Shown: positions 1-4,779, numbered from the stretch's first letter. The stretch is 7,683 nt of DNA from JACRPI01 sp041671005 (GCA_041671005.1 JBAZCJ010000068.1:1-7683), one strand, 5' to 3'. Program-made: numbers and translations. Notes: generated by a model from the sequence alone, not told the origin.

Positions 1-209
1 AGAATCTTTTTAATAACAGATCTTGGTGAAATTCTAATTTGTCCTACTGGTCCACCCCAATATTCAGTAGAAGATCTTGTACTCTTACTAGGGGTGTAAA
101 TATTAACAGTATATACTTCTGTTCCACAAATCTTACACATTGAACAAAGATCTAAATCTTCTGATAAGATAGGTTGAACATTCTCATTATATTTACAAAT
201 AATAGTCAT
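1..209 (-). CDS. Partial Cys-rich, zinc-ribbon-like hypothetical protein
   Basis: The open frame starts at ATG 209 on the minus strand and runs off the left edge, so only about 69 N-terminal residues are visible. Cys5 is followed by a tight C22-x2-C25-x2-C28-G cluster, which resembles a zinc knuckle or half of a zinc ribbon; the remaining ligands may lie beyond the edge. Residues after 40 are Ser/Thr/Gly-rich with no hydrophobic segment. A GGTG (minus strand of 215-218) lies 5 bases before the ATG and is a plausible Shine-Dalgarno sequence. The frame upstream is closed by TAA at 222-224, but 20 codons upstream and in frame is another ATG (269) in a very convincing start context, so the N-terminus may be broken. 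I do not recognise the family. Metal binding is inferred only from cysteine spacing. Confidence 0.55.
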   Translation of the reverse strand, partial: MTIICKYNENVQPILSEDLDLCSMCKICGTEVYTVNIYTPSKSTRSSTEYWGGPVGQIRISPRSVIKKI

Positions 210-221
210 GGTTACACCAAA

Positions 222-269
222 TTAATCATAATTACATCTCCATAACATATTTAACATTGATTCTGTCAT
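222..269 (-). other. Mini-ORF (15 codons) in frame with the Cys-rich gene
   Basis: ATG 269 opens a 15-residue frame (begins MTESMLNML) closed by TAA at 222-224. It is in the same frame as the Cys-rich gene starting at 209. The bases before and over this ATG closely match the start region of the 312-residue neighbour: CAAAAGTGAAATTATGACAGA here against CAAAAGGTGAAACGATGACAGA there, one gap and two mismatches. The AAATTTAA-type box at 291-298 ends 21 bases before ATG 269, the spacing seen at the leaderless genes in this window. It could be a short leader peptide, a remnant of a duplicated start region, or the original start of the downstream gene cut off by a nonsense mutation. The sequence alone cannot decide. 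Confidence 0.3.
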
Positions 270-283
270 AATTTCACTTTTGA

Positions 284-298
284 TTTATTTAATTTAAA
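284..298 (-). promoter_or_regulatory. TATA region for the Cys-rich gene
   Basis: On the minus strand this reads as an uninterrupted A/T block containing TTTAAATT and TTAAATAA, both acceptable archaeal TATA boxes. The first would place transcription start at about ATG 269, the second about 5 bases further in. It directly follows the T-rich terminator of the preceding gene. Confidence 0.45.
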
Positions 299-321
299 CA
301 AAAAAGAAAATAAAAAAATAA
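299..321 (-). terminator. T-rich terminator after the 312-residue gene
   Basis: Immediately after the TGA stop at 322-324 the minus strand carries runs of seven, four and six T separated by single A, A and C bases. Such T-runs without a hairpin are the usual archaeal intrinsic terminator. Confidence 0.55.
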
Positions 322-1260
322 TCACATTCTTCGTTCTAAACCAATACCTATGGCAGTAGATAACAAAGGTCTATTGTATCTTTGATATAATCCATTAATT
401 GCTTTGTTATCGTTAGGAACATATCCTGTAAGCATAGCAATCCAACTATCTTGAGTTGTAGTGTTTATATCATTTCTATTTTTACCCCCATTTCGACTTA
501 ATGGAGTTCCTCGTAACCATTGTTCAACATATTTTCCATCATCAACTTTCAAAACACTTAAGTCAGGAAAACAATCTTTGTTGGCATAAACATATGGGAT
601 ACAATCTGGTGCAAACCTAAATAAGGGCGTACCATCTCTAAGAAATGCTCCATTAGGTGCAACTTCTTGATTATGGACATATTTTACTGCAGCATACCAA
701 TCTTGTAATATCAAATCTACGGGATGGATTGCACTGCGCATTTCTTGGACTGTTGGTCCAAATGGGACTCCTGTAAAAAATTCTTCTAATGCATGAGTAG
801 CATCTTGATTCACAGCTCGAGGGCCAATGTAATAATCTGTTGCAACAACATCAGAGATTGTTCCAACACTTCCAAATGCTCCTACAATTACTCCTTGAGC
901 AGCATCACTTGTAAGATATCCTGCAGGGAATGTACGTAATGCATGAGTAACGAGATGTGCAATTAAATGTAACCCTTGTGTACTTTCAGGAGTAAGATCT
1001 CCTGTTGGTCCAACTGGGGCATATTTATTTAATAATTCTACAATCCCTTCAGTAAGTTTAAGTGCATCTCCTATTGCTTTTTTTGAATCTAATCGTCCTA
1101 AAGGGTGTGTTTGGGTAAGATAATCTTGAAGTAATATTCCTAATGTTTGTCTTCCTTCTTCTGTTAATCCTTGATAAGTTTGTCTAAAAGATCGCACTGC
1201 TTCACTATCTTGTCCTGTTAATTCTACTAAACTTGTTTCAATTCCGTTTGGGTCTGTCAT
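322..1260 (-). CDS. Hypothetical soluble protein, 312 residues, possible TrmB-regulon member
   Basis: I do not recognise this protein. It has no signal peptide and no membrane segment, so it is probably cytoplasmic. The N-terminal third (to about 110) looks helical. Three segments share a pattern LT-x(4)-Q-x-[LV]: LTEEGRQTL at 32-40, LTPESTQGL at 89-97 and LTSDAAQGV at 116-124. These may be helix caps or the trace of an internal repeat. The centre (about 115-160) is rich in Gly/Ala/Val and holds TDYYIGPRAVN. The C-terminal half is rich in Tyr, Trp, Pro and Asn, with only two cysteines (220 and 230). The start at 1260 is well supported: AGGTGA lies 4 bases before the ATG, with a TATA box at 1307-1315 and the 16-base palindrome just beyond it. 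It is transcribed alone, with a T-run terminator after the stop. The shared operator suggests co-control with the membrane protein and the TrmB regulator. Confidence 0.8.
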   Translation of the reverse strand: MTDPNGIETSLVELTGQDSEAVRSFRQTYQGLTEEGRQTLGILLQDYLTQTHPLGRLDSKKAIGDALKLTEGIVELLNKYAPVGPTGDLTPESTQGLHLIAHLVTHALRTFPAGYLTSDAAQGVIVGAFGSVGTISDVVATDYYIGPRAVNQDATHALEEFFTGVPFGPTVQEMRSAIHPVDLILQDWYAAVKYVHNQEVAPNGAFLRDGTPLFRFAPDCIPYVYANKDCFPDLSVLKVDDGKYVEQWLRGTPLSRNGGKNRNDINTTTQDSWIAMLTGYVPNDNKAINGLYQRYNRPLLSTAIGIGLERRM

Positions 1261-1264
1261 CGTT

Positions 1265-1270
1265 TCACCT
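1265..1270 (-). promoter_or_regulatory. Shine-Dalgarno of the 312-residue gene
   Basis: AGGTGA on the minus strand, 4 bases before ATG 1260, matches the complement of the archaeal 16S rRNA 3' end. It fixes the start codon and shows that this mRNA is not leaderless. Confidence 0.7.
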
Positions 1271-1322
1271 TTTGTATTAACTATGCAATAGTAACTGACA
1301 CAAGTCTTTTAAATAACTATGC
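1269..1322 (-). repeat. Imperfect direct repeat across promoter and leader
   Basis: On the minus strand GCATAGTTATTTAAAAG (1306-1322) is repeated as GCATAGTTAATACAAAAG (1269-1286). The first nine bases are identical, and so are the last five. The first copy contains the TATA box; the second lies at the expected transcription start and runs into the Shine-Dalgarno sequence. The second copy also forms a palindrome, ACTAT-TGC-ATAGT (1280-1292), centred near the expected start site. It may be a second regulator site or a duplicated core promoter. Confidence 0.35.
1307..1316 (-). promoter_or_regulatory. TATA box of the 312-residue gene
   Basis: TTATTTAAAA on the minus strand. With start sites about 22 bases downstream, transcription would begin near 1286 and leave a leader of about 25 bases carrying the Shine-Dalgarno sequence. 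The palindromic operator lies about 7-9 bases upstream, a position typical of activator sites in archaea. Confidence 0.5.
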
Positions 1323-1342
1323 CGTAATAATTATTACGAAAC
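1323..1342. promoter_or_regulatory. Palindromic operator, copy 1
   Basis: CGTAATAATTATTACG at 1323-1338 is a perfect 16-base palindrome. The 19 bases GTAATAATTATTACGAAAC (1324-1342) recur exactly at 1842-1860. This copy lies about 60 bases upstream of the 312-residue gene, just beyond its TATA box. Dyad symmetry, exact repetition and placement at promoters indicate a binding site for a dimeric regulator; the nearby TrmB-type protein is the obvious candidate by proximity. No binding evidence is available. Confidence 0.6.
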
Positions 1343-1359
1343 AAAGAATAAGGCTACTT

Positions 1360-1366
1360 AAAAAAA
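1360..1366 (-). terminator. T7 terminator after the membrane protein gene
   Basis: A run of seven T on the minus strand, about 9 bases beyond the TAA stop of the membrane protein gene. It stands before the operator and promoter of the next gene and so separates the two minus-strand transcription units. Confidence 0.5.
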
Positions 1367-1374
1367 TCAATATT

Positions 1375-1794
1375 TTATTTTTTATGTTCTTCTTCTAACC
1401 TGTATAGGTCCCAGAAATCATAACCTATACATGCAATATATAATAAAAACACAATTACATGTATTAATATAAAATAACCTATCGTTAAAAATATTAATTC
1501 TGCTGTAAACATAAGTGTTATTCCTAAAACAAGCATTAATAATCCTGTAGTAGTATGCGCAATGATTCTTTGAAATCTATTTTTAGGGTTTATTTTTTCA
1601 TATGTAAATCCAAAATTACCAAAACATGCACATACTGAAAATAAAGAAACAGCAATTATTACATTTCCAATTGCAGTGTTATCTTTATTAAAAGAGCTAT
1701 TTTCAGTATACGTATGAATAGGAAAATATATCAAGATTAAAATTACAACAATCAATATATTTTTTAGAATATTTTCTTTGAGGATTTGCTTCAT
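1375..1794 (-). CDS. Small membrane protein with about four helices, function unknown
   Basis: About 139 residues from the start chosen here (MKQILKEN). Hydrophobic segments lie near residues 12-27, 43-63, 79-97 and 101-124. The basic N-terminus and the very charged C-terminus (LYRLEEEHKK) suggest that both ends are cytoplasmic. The loop after segment 1 is polar (TENSSFNKDN), and segment 2 carries a CAC cysteine pair. I do not recognise a family. The open frame extends upstream to ATG 1815, but that codon overlaps the TATA box at 1815-1823. ATG 1794 follows this box by 20 bases, matching the leaderless spacing elsewhere, so 1794 is the better start; ATG 1800 is a weaker alternative. It is divergent from the TrmB-type regulator and shares an operator with it, so it may be a target of that regulator, perhaps in transport or membrane sensing (inference only). 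Confidence 0.7.
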   Translation of the reverse strand: MKQILKENILKNILIVVILILIYFPIHTYTENSSFNKDNTAIGNVIIAVSLFSVCACFGNFGFTYEKINPKNRFQRIIAHTTTGLLMLVLGITLMFTAELIFLTIGYFILIHVIVFLLYIACIGYDFWDLYRLEEEHKK

Positions 1795-1814
1795 ACTCAT
1801 TTTATTGAAGATCA

Positions 1815-1824
1815 TATTTATAAT
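1815..1824 (-). promoter_or_regulatory. TATA box of the membrane protein gene
   Basis: ATTATAAATA on the minus strand. Its downstream edge is 20 bases from ATG 1794, consistent with a leaderless transcript. No Shine-Dalgarno sequence is visible. It decides the start codon, because the longer frame from ATG 1815 would begin inside the promoter. Confidence 0.55.
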
Positions 1825-1841
1825 CTTTACTATTAACTTCT

Positions 1842-1860
1842 GTAATAATTATTACGAAAC
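1842..1860. promoter_or_regulatory. Palindromic operator, copy 2 (divergent promoter)
   Basis: GTAATAATTATTACGAAAC, identical to 1324-1342; the dyad is GTAATAATTATTAC at 1842-1855. It sits between the TATA boxes of the divergent membrane protein and regulator genes. On the regulator side it runs into the BRE. On the membrane-protein side its centre is about 29 bases from the TATA centre, against about 19 at copy 1, a difference of roughly one helical turn. Confidence 0.6.
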
Positions 1861-1869
1861 TATTAAATA
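1855..1869 (+). promoter_or_regulatory. BRE/TATA promoter of the TrmB-type gene
   Basis: CGAAAC (1855-1860) is a good BRE and is followed at once by TATTAAATA (1861-1869). The TATA box ends 22 bases before ATG 1892, and no Shine-Dalgarno sequence is present, so the mRNA is probably leaderless. The BRE is part of the repeated operator, so a protein bound there could block TFB (autorepression) or contact it. Confidence 0.65.
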
Positions 1870-1891
1870 TGCCTAATCCAATTTATTTATC

Positions 1892-2620
1892 ATGCTCAAA
1901 GAAACATTGAAATCTATAGGTATGACATTTAATGAAGTAGAACTATATCTTGCATTATTAAAATCAGGGGAATGTAGTGTTAATGAGATTAGTACAAAAG
2001 CAGGGCTTCATCGTCAAGTATGTTATGATGCATTAGATCGCTTATTAGAAAAAGGGTTTGTTTCATATATTCTAAAGGAAAATAAAAAATATTTTAAAGC
2101 ATTAGAACCTAAAAAAATTATTGATTATTTGAACGAAAAAAGAGAAGAAGTTTCTTCAATTTTGCCAGAGTTAGATGTTTATTTTAAGACAGAAAAGGAT
2201 GAAACAACAGTAGAATTGATTAAAGGAAAAAATGTTATGAGAACTATTTATAATGATATTATTAAAACATTAAAAGAAGAAAATCAAGAGCTTTATGCAA
2301 TGGGTGTTGATGAATCAAAGTTTTTAGAATATGATAAAATTGCAATTCAGCAATATCTTGAAAAAATGAAGAAGCATAAGTTAAAAGAACATCTTTTATC
2401 CAAAGAATCTGCAACAACTTTTTTTGAAGGACCTCAATCAGAATATCGTTTATTACCCGATCATTTATTTAATCCTAATCCTACTCACATTTATGGCAAT
2501 AAAATTGCATTGATTGTTTGGGGAAATCCAATGTATGGGATCATGATTAATAGCAAGCAGGTTGCAGACGCAAATAAGAAATATTTTAAACTTTTATGGA
2601 GTATTGCTAAAAAAAGATAA
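1892..2620 (+). CDS. TrmB-family transcriptional regulator
   Basis: 242 residues. Residues 1-75 form the TrmB winged helix-turn-helix: LKSIGMTFNEVELYLALLKSG, then a recognition region around AGLHRQVCYDALDRLLEKGFVSY and the wing KENKKYFKALEP. A short coiled linker (about 75-100) leads to the TrmB effector domain of PLD-like fold, starting TTVELIKGKNVMRTIYNDII (106-125) and ending with IYGNKIALIVWGNPMYGIMI. At 242 residues it lacks the C-terminal sugar-binding domain of Pyrococcus TrmB (about 340 residues), so its ligand cannot be guessed. TrmB proteins bind palindromes at BRE/TATA promoters as dimers; sites upstream of TATA tend to activate and overlapping sites repress. The 16-base palindrome lies in its own promoter and those of its two neighbours, so autoregulation and local control are likely. 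It is divergent from the membrane protein gene and convergent with the ribosomal operon. Confidence 0.88.
   Translation: MLKETLKSIGMTFNEVELYLALLKSGECSVNEISTKAGLHRQVCYDALDRLLEKGFVSYILKENKKYFKALEPKKIIDYLNEKREEVSSILPELDVYFKTEKDETTVELIKGKNVMRTIYNDIIKTLKEENQELYAMGVDESKFLEYDKIAIQQYLEKMKKHKLKEHLLSKESATTFFEGPQSEYRLLPDHLFNPNPTHIYGNKIALIVWGNPMYGIMINSKQVADANKKYFKLLWSIAKKR
2609..2615 (-). terminator. T7 run ending the ribosomal operon
   Basis: On the minus strand a run of seven T lies about 20 bases beyond the eL31 stop. It falls inside the last codons of the convergent TrmB-type gene, where it encodes Lys-Lys on the plus strand. Confidence 0.4.
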
Positions 2621-2636
2621 TAAAATAAATCAAGAA

Positions 2637-3083
2637 TTATTTCTTTTTCTCTTCTGTTTTTACTTTTTCAGTTGTCTCTTTTTTTTTAACGTTTATTTTT
2701 TCAGTTTCCTTTGTAACAACTGCTTCAACTGTTTCTGCTTTTTTTGGTTTTTCTTCAACTTTTGCTTCTTTTTTCTCTTCAGTTTTCTTTTCGTCTTTCT
2801 TTTTCTCGTCTTTTGTAATCTTCAAAGGTTTGCCGAAAAGTTCAGCGTAAACAGTTCCTTCCATTTTAACAACATTGACTTTTACATGGTGCGGAGGGTT
2901 TTTCATACCGTGCATCCATAAAAATTCATTTAAGAATTTGCCAACTTTTACATCTTCAGATTTCATGTGTTTAACAAGGAAATCTCGAAGAGCTCGAGAA
3001 GCTTTTTCAGTTCTTCTGTATTTTGGCGCTTTCAAATATTCTCTGCGCAGTGGAATTGTGTAAGTTCGTTCAATTTTTTCCAT
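2637..3083 (-). CDS. rpl31e: Large-subunit ribosomal protein eL31 with Lys/Glu tail
   Basis: 148 residues. Residues 1-85 are the eL31 core: RTYTIPLRREYLKAPKYRRT, then KASRALRDFLVKHM, GKFLNEFLWMHGMKNPP, HHVKVNVVKMEGTVYAELFG. The eL31 protein sits near the peptide exit tunnel of the large subunit. Residues 91-148 form an unusual low-complexity tail built of Lys, Glu, Thr and Val, probably disordered and very charged; archaeal eL31 is normally about 80-100 residues. It is the last gene of the eS19-eL39-eL31 operon and starts 4 bases after the eL39 stop; AAGG 9 bases before ATG 3083 is a weak Shine-Dalgarno. The tail codons (mostly AAA/GAA) read as a pyrimidine tract on the other strand, facing the incoming TrmB-type gene. 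Confidence 0.95.
   Translation of the reverse strand: MEKIERTYTIPLRREYLKAPKYRRTEKASRALRDFLVKHMKSEDVKVGKFLNEFLWMHGMKNPPHHVKVNVVKMEGTVYAELFGKPLKITKDEKKKDEKKTEEKKEAKVEEKPKKAETVEAVVTKETEKINVKKKETTEKVKTEEKKK
2640..2815 (+). terminator. T-rich tract facing the TrmB-type gene, within the eL31 tail
   Basis: The plus strand from 20 bases after the regulator stop is a long T/C-rich stretch with many runs of five to nine T. It is the complement of the Lys/Glu codons of eL31. T-runs terminate archaeal RNA polymerase, so this coding segment probably ends transcription from the convergent regulator gene. Confidence 0.4.
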
Positions 3084-3087
3084 AGGA

Positions 3088-3261
3088 TCATGCCTTTGTT
3101 TTTATTCTTCGCCAGCTTCTTTTTACTACTGTTAATCTACCTGGATGGACTTTTCGTCCTTTGCCGTATTTTTTAGGAACAGCCCAGAATGGTGCCCAGC
3201 GTGTTTGTCTGCCAAGTTTTGCTAAGCGTAATTTTCTGCTAAGATGAATAGTTCGTGCCAT
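3088..3261 (-). CDS. rpl39e: Large-subunit ribosomal protein eL39
   Basis: 57 residues, very basic, starting MARTIHLSRKLRLAKLGRQT and containing PFWAVPKKYGKGRKVHP and SWRRIKTKA. Family features are the basic N-terminal helix and the Trp/Pro/Arg-rich C-terminal part; the usual archaeal length is about 50 residues. The eL39 protein lines the peptide exit tunnel. The ATG (3261-3259) directly abuts the TAA of eS19 with no spacer, and GAGGT seven bases upstream is its Shine-Dalgarno, so translation is probably coupled to eS19. The stop lies 4 bases before the eL31 start. The family identity and operon position leave little doubt. Confidence 0.95.
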   Translation of the reverse strand: MARTIHLSRKLRLAKLGRQTRWAPFWAVPKKYGKGRKVHPGRLTVVKRSWRRIKTKA

Positions 3262-3684
3262 TTACTGTACCTCTTTTGCAACCTTATCCAAAAAAGAAAT
3301 GCCTAGAGGTGTAAGTATTCTTCCTTTTTTGATGCCTTTATCTTTATATTTGACATATCCTGCTTTTTCAAGTTGTTGGAGTACTTTTCTGATTGCACTT
3401 CCTCCTGCAGGCCGGAATTCAGCTGGTTGGTGGCCTCGTCTTTTTCTGCCACCATAAATAGTTCGTAATTTTTCAGTACCGACTGGTCCTCGAATTGCGA
3501 TTTTTCGTAAGAGTGATGCTGCTCGGCTGTACCACCAATCAGGATCAATAGGTGGTCGTGCAGCGTGTGCGCCTGTTTTGGCAAATATTGTCCATGCAGG
3601 TGCCTTAATAACACTGTTTTTCTTCAATTCTTCTGCTACTTTAATAATGAGTTTGCGTGGTTCTACTTCCTGAAATTTTGGCAT
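3262..3684 (-). CDS. rps19e: Small-subunit ribosomal protein eS19
   Basis: 140 residues starting MPKFQEVEP. Typical eS19 sequences are PPIDPDWWYSRAASLLRKI (about 50-68), RGPVGTEKLRTIYGGRKRRG (about 70-89), HQPAEFRPAGGSAIRKVLQQ and the C-terminal GRILTPLGISFLDKVAKEV. The eS19 protein is in the small-subunit head and is a winged-helix-like all-helical protein. The frame is open upstream to 3756, but the extra 24 codons read through the promoter: a TATA box at 3705-3714 ends 20 bases before ATG 3684, so the mRNA is leaderless and 3684 is the start. It is the first gene of the operon eS19-eL39-eL31. In many Euryarchaeota a PDCD5-like gene follows eS19 and aIF6 follows eL31; neither is present here. 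Confidence 0.95.
   Translation of the reverse strand: MPKFQEVEPRKLIIKVAEELKKNSVIKAPAWTIFAKTGAHAARPPIDPDWWYSRAASLLRKIAIRGPVGTEKLRTIYGGRKRRGHQPAEFRPAGGSAIRKVLQQLEKAGYVKYKDKGIKKGRILTPLGISFLDKVAKEVQ
3269..3273 (-). promoter_or_regulatory. Shine-Dalgarno of eL39 inside the eS19 end
   Basis: GAGGT on the minus strand, within the last codons of eS19, 7 bases before ATG 3261. It supports internal initiation in the operon although the first gene is leaderless. Confidence 0.6.
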
Positions 3685-3704
3685 GAACTTAAGCAAAAGG
3701 CATT

Positions 3705-3720
3705 TATTTATAAACTTTTT
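3705..3720 (-). promoter_or_regulatory. Promoter of the ribosomal protein operon
   Basis: On the minus strand TTTATAAATA (3705-3714) is a near-perfect archaeal TATA box, preceded by an A-rich BRE (AAAAAG, 3715-3720). It ends 20 bases before ATG 3684. No Shine-Dalgarno sequence is present. The BRE overlaps the promoter of the divergent glycosyltransferase. Confidence 0.7.
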
Positions 3721-3726
3721 TATATT
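3711..3726 (+). promoter_or_regulatory. Promoter of the glycosyltransferase gene
   Basis: TTTATATTA (3718-3726) preceded by an AAAC-containing BRE (3711-3717) on the plus strand. The box ends 21 bases before ATG 3748, giving a leaderless transcript. Only 3 bases separate it from the opposing TATA box of the ribosomal operon. Confidence 0.55.
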
Positions 3727-3747
3727 ATGACAGAGTTGCTTTAGTAT

Positions 3748-4779
3748 ATGGCACAATTATTTTATGCAGTTGCAGGTGAAGGCAATGGTCATGCAATCCG
3801 TTCCTCTACAATTATTGAAGAACTGAAGAAAAAGCATACAGTACATATTTTTAGTCATGGAAAAGGGTATAATTTTTTAAAAAAACATTATTTTGTGACG
3901 AGGATTTTAGGATTTCATATGTATTATGTTAATAATACTGTAAGCAGTTTTTTAACTGGAATAGTTAATATTCTTAAATTTCCATGGATGTTTTGTGCGT
4001 CATTGAAGTATCCATATTATTTTTTTAAAGAAAGGCCAACTGTCGTAATTACTGATTTTGAACCATTTTTATTGTATTGGTCAAAACTGTTTAGTGTTCC
4101 GTGCATAAGTATTGATAATCAACATAGTATTACGGAGACTGCAGTTGATAATGTTCCGGAGCAATTTATTGCACGATTATATTCAAAAACAGTTATTCAA
4201 TTATTTTTACGAAATCCAACCCATATTCTGTTAACAACATTTTTTCCCGAAAAAGCGAAACAACAGAAGACAGTTCTTGTTCTGCCGATTATTCGTAAAG
4301 AAGTATTAAAAACAAAACCAGCACATGTAGGACATATTCTTGTGTATCAAACTTCACAGAGTTATAAAAAAATGTTTCCTGTACTTAAATCTATTCCAAA
4401 GCAGTTCATTGTATATGGATTCAATAAAGAATTAATTGAAGATAATATTATATTTAAACGGTTTAATACACAAAATTATATTGAAGATGTACGAACAGCA
4501 GATGCAGTTATTATTAATGGTGGTTTTTCAGTATTAAGTGAAGCACTTTATTTGCAAAAACCTGTATTTGCAATTCCTATTCGTCGGCAGTATGAACAAA
4601 TCTTAAATGGATATTACCTTCAAAAGCTTGGATATGGAGTTTCTGTCAAAAATATTTCTATAGAAAATTTCACACAATTTCTAAAAAACAAAAAAGTCTA
4701 TGAAAAAAATATTAAAAAAATGAAGTGGGATAATAATAAAAAATTGTTTGAAACGTTAGAAAAATTAATCCCTAACTAA
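3748..4779 (+). CDS. MurG-like GT-B glycosyltransferase, MJ1255-type family
   Basis: 343 residues. The N-terminal Rossmann-like half opens with FYAVAGEGNGHAIRSSTI (5-22), the Gly-rich acceptor-side loop of MurG/GT28 enzymes, with a second motif VVITDFEPFLLYWSKLFSVPCISIDNQH (99-126). The C-terminal half holds the nucleotide-sugar site: ADAVIINGGFSVLSEALYLQKPVFAIPIRRQYEQ (251-284), with the GG turn, Glu265 and the Pro-rich loop. No membrane segment is evident; a hydrophobic, aromatic stretch (about 66-93) may dock on the membrane as in MurG. It probably moves a sugar from a nucleotide donor to a lipid or surface-glycan acceptor; donor and acceptor are unknown. In some archaea this uncharacterised family is listed under the name MJ1255 or TIGR00661 (from memory). 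The promoter is shared back-to-back with eS19. Adenylate kinase follows after 55 bases and has its own promoter, so this is not necessarily one operon. Confidence 0.85.
   Translation: MAQLFYAVAGEGNGHAIRSSTIIEELKKKHTVHIFSHGKGYNFLKKHYFVTRILGFHMYYVNNTVSSFLTGIVNILKFPWMFCASLKYPYYFFKERPTVVITDFEPFLLYWSKLFSVPCISIDNQHSITETAVDNVPEQFIARLYSKTVIQLFLRNPTHILLTTFFPEKAKQQKTVLVLPIIRKEVLKTKPAHVGHILVYQTSQSYKKMFPVLKSIPKQFIVYGFNKELIEDNIIFKRFNTQNYIEDVRTADAVIINGGFSVLSEALYLQKPVFAIPIRRQYEQILNGYYLQKLGYGVSVKNISIENFTQFLKNKKVYEKNIKKMKWDNNKKLFETLEKLIPN

Noticed and set aside
222..224. Recoding of TAA to join the mini-ORF and the Cys-rich gene
   Set aside because: TAA is not a known recoded stop in archaea (pyrrolysine uses TAG), and nothing nearby suggests readthrough.
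2562..2921. Phe-rich plus-strand open frame of 119 codons
   Set aside because: It is the antisense of the Lys/Glu tail of eL31; its Phe/Cys/Leu-rich composition is what complementing AAA/GAA codons gives. No promoter or ribosome binding site fits.
2875..3176. Plus-strand open frames opposite eL31 and eL39
   Set aside because: They are antisense to two clear ribosomal protein genes.
3303..3614. Second minus-strand frame within eS19
   Set aside because: It overlaps the well-conserved eS19 frame and resembles no protein; it is a shadow frame.
3685..3756. 24-residue N-terminal extension of eS19
   Set aside because: It reads through the TATA box at 3705-3714 and overlaps the divergent gene; the eS19 family starts at MPKFQEV.
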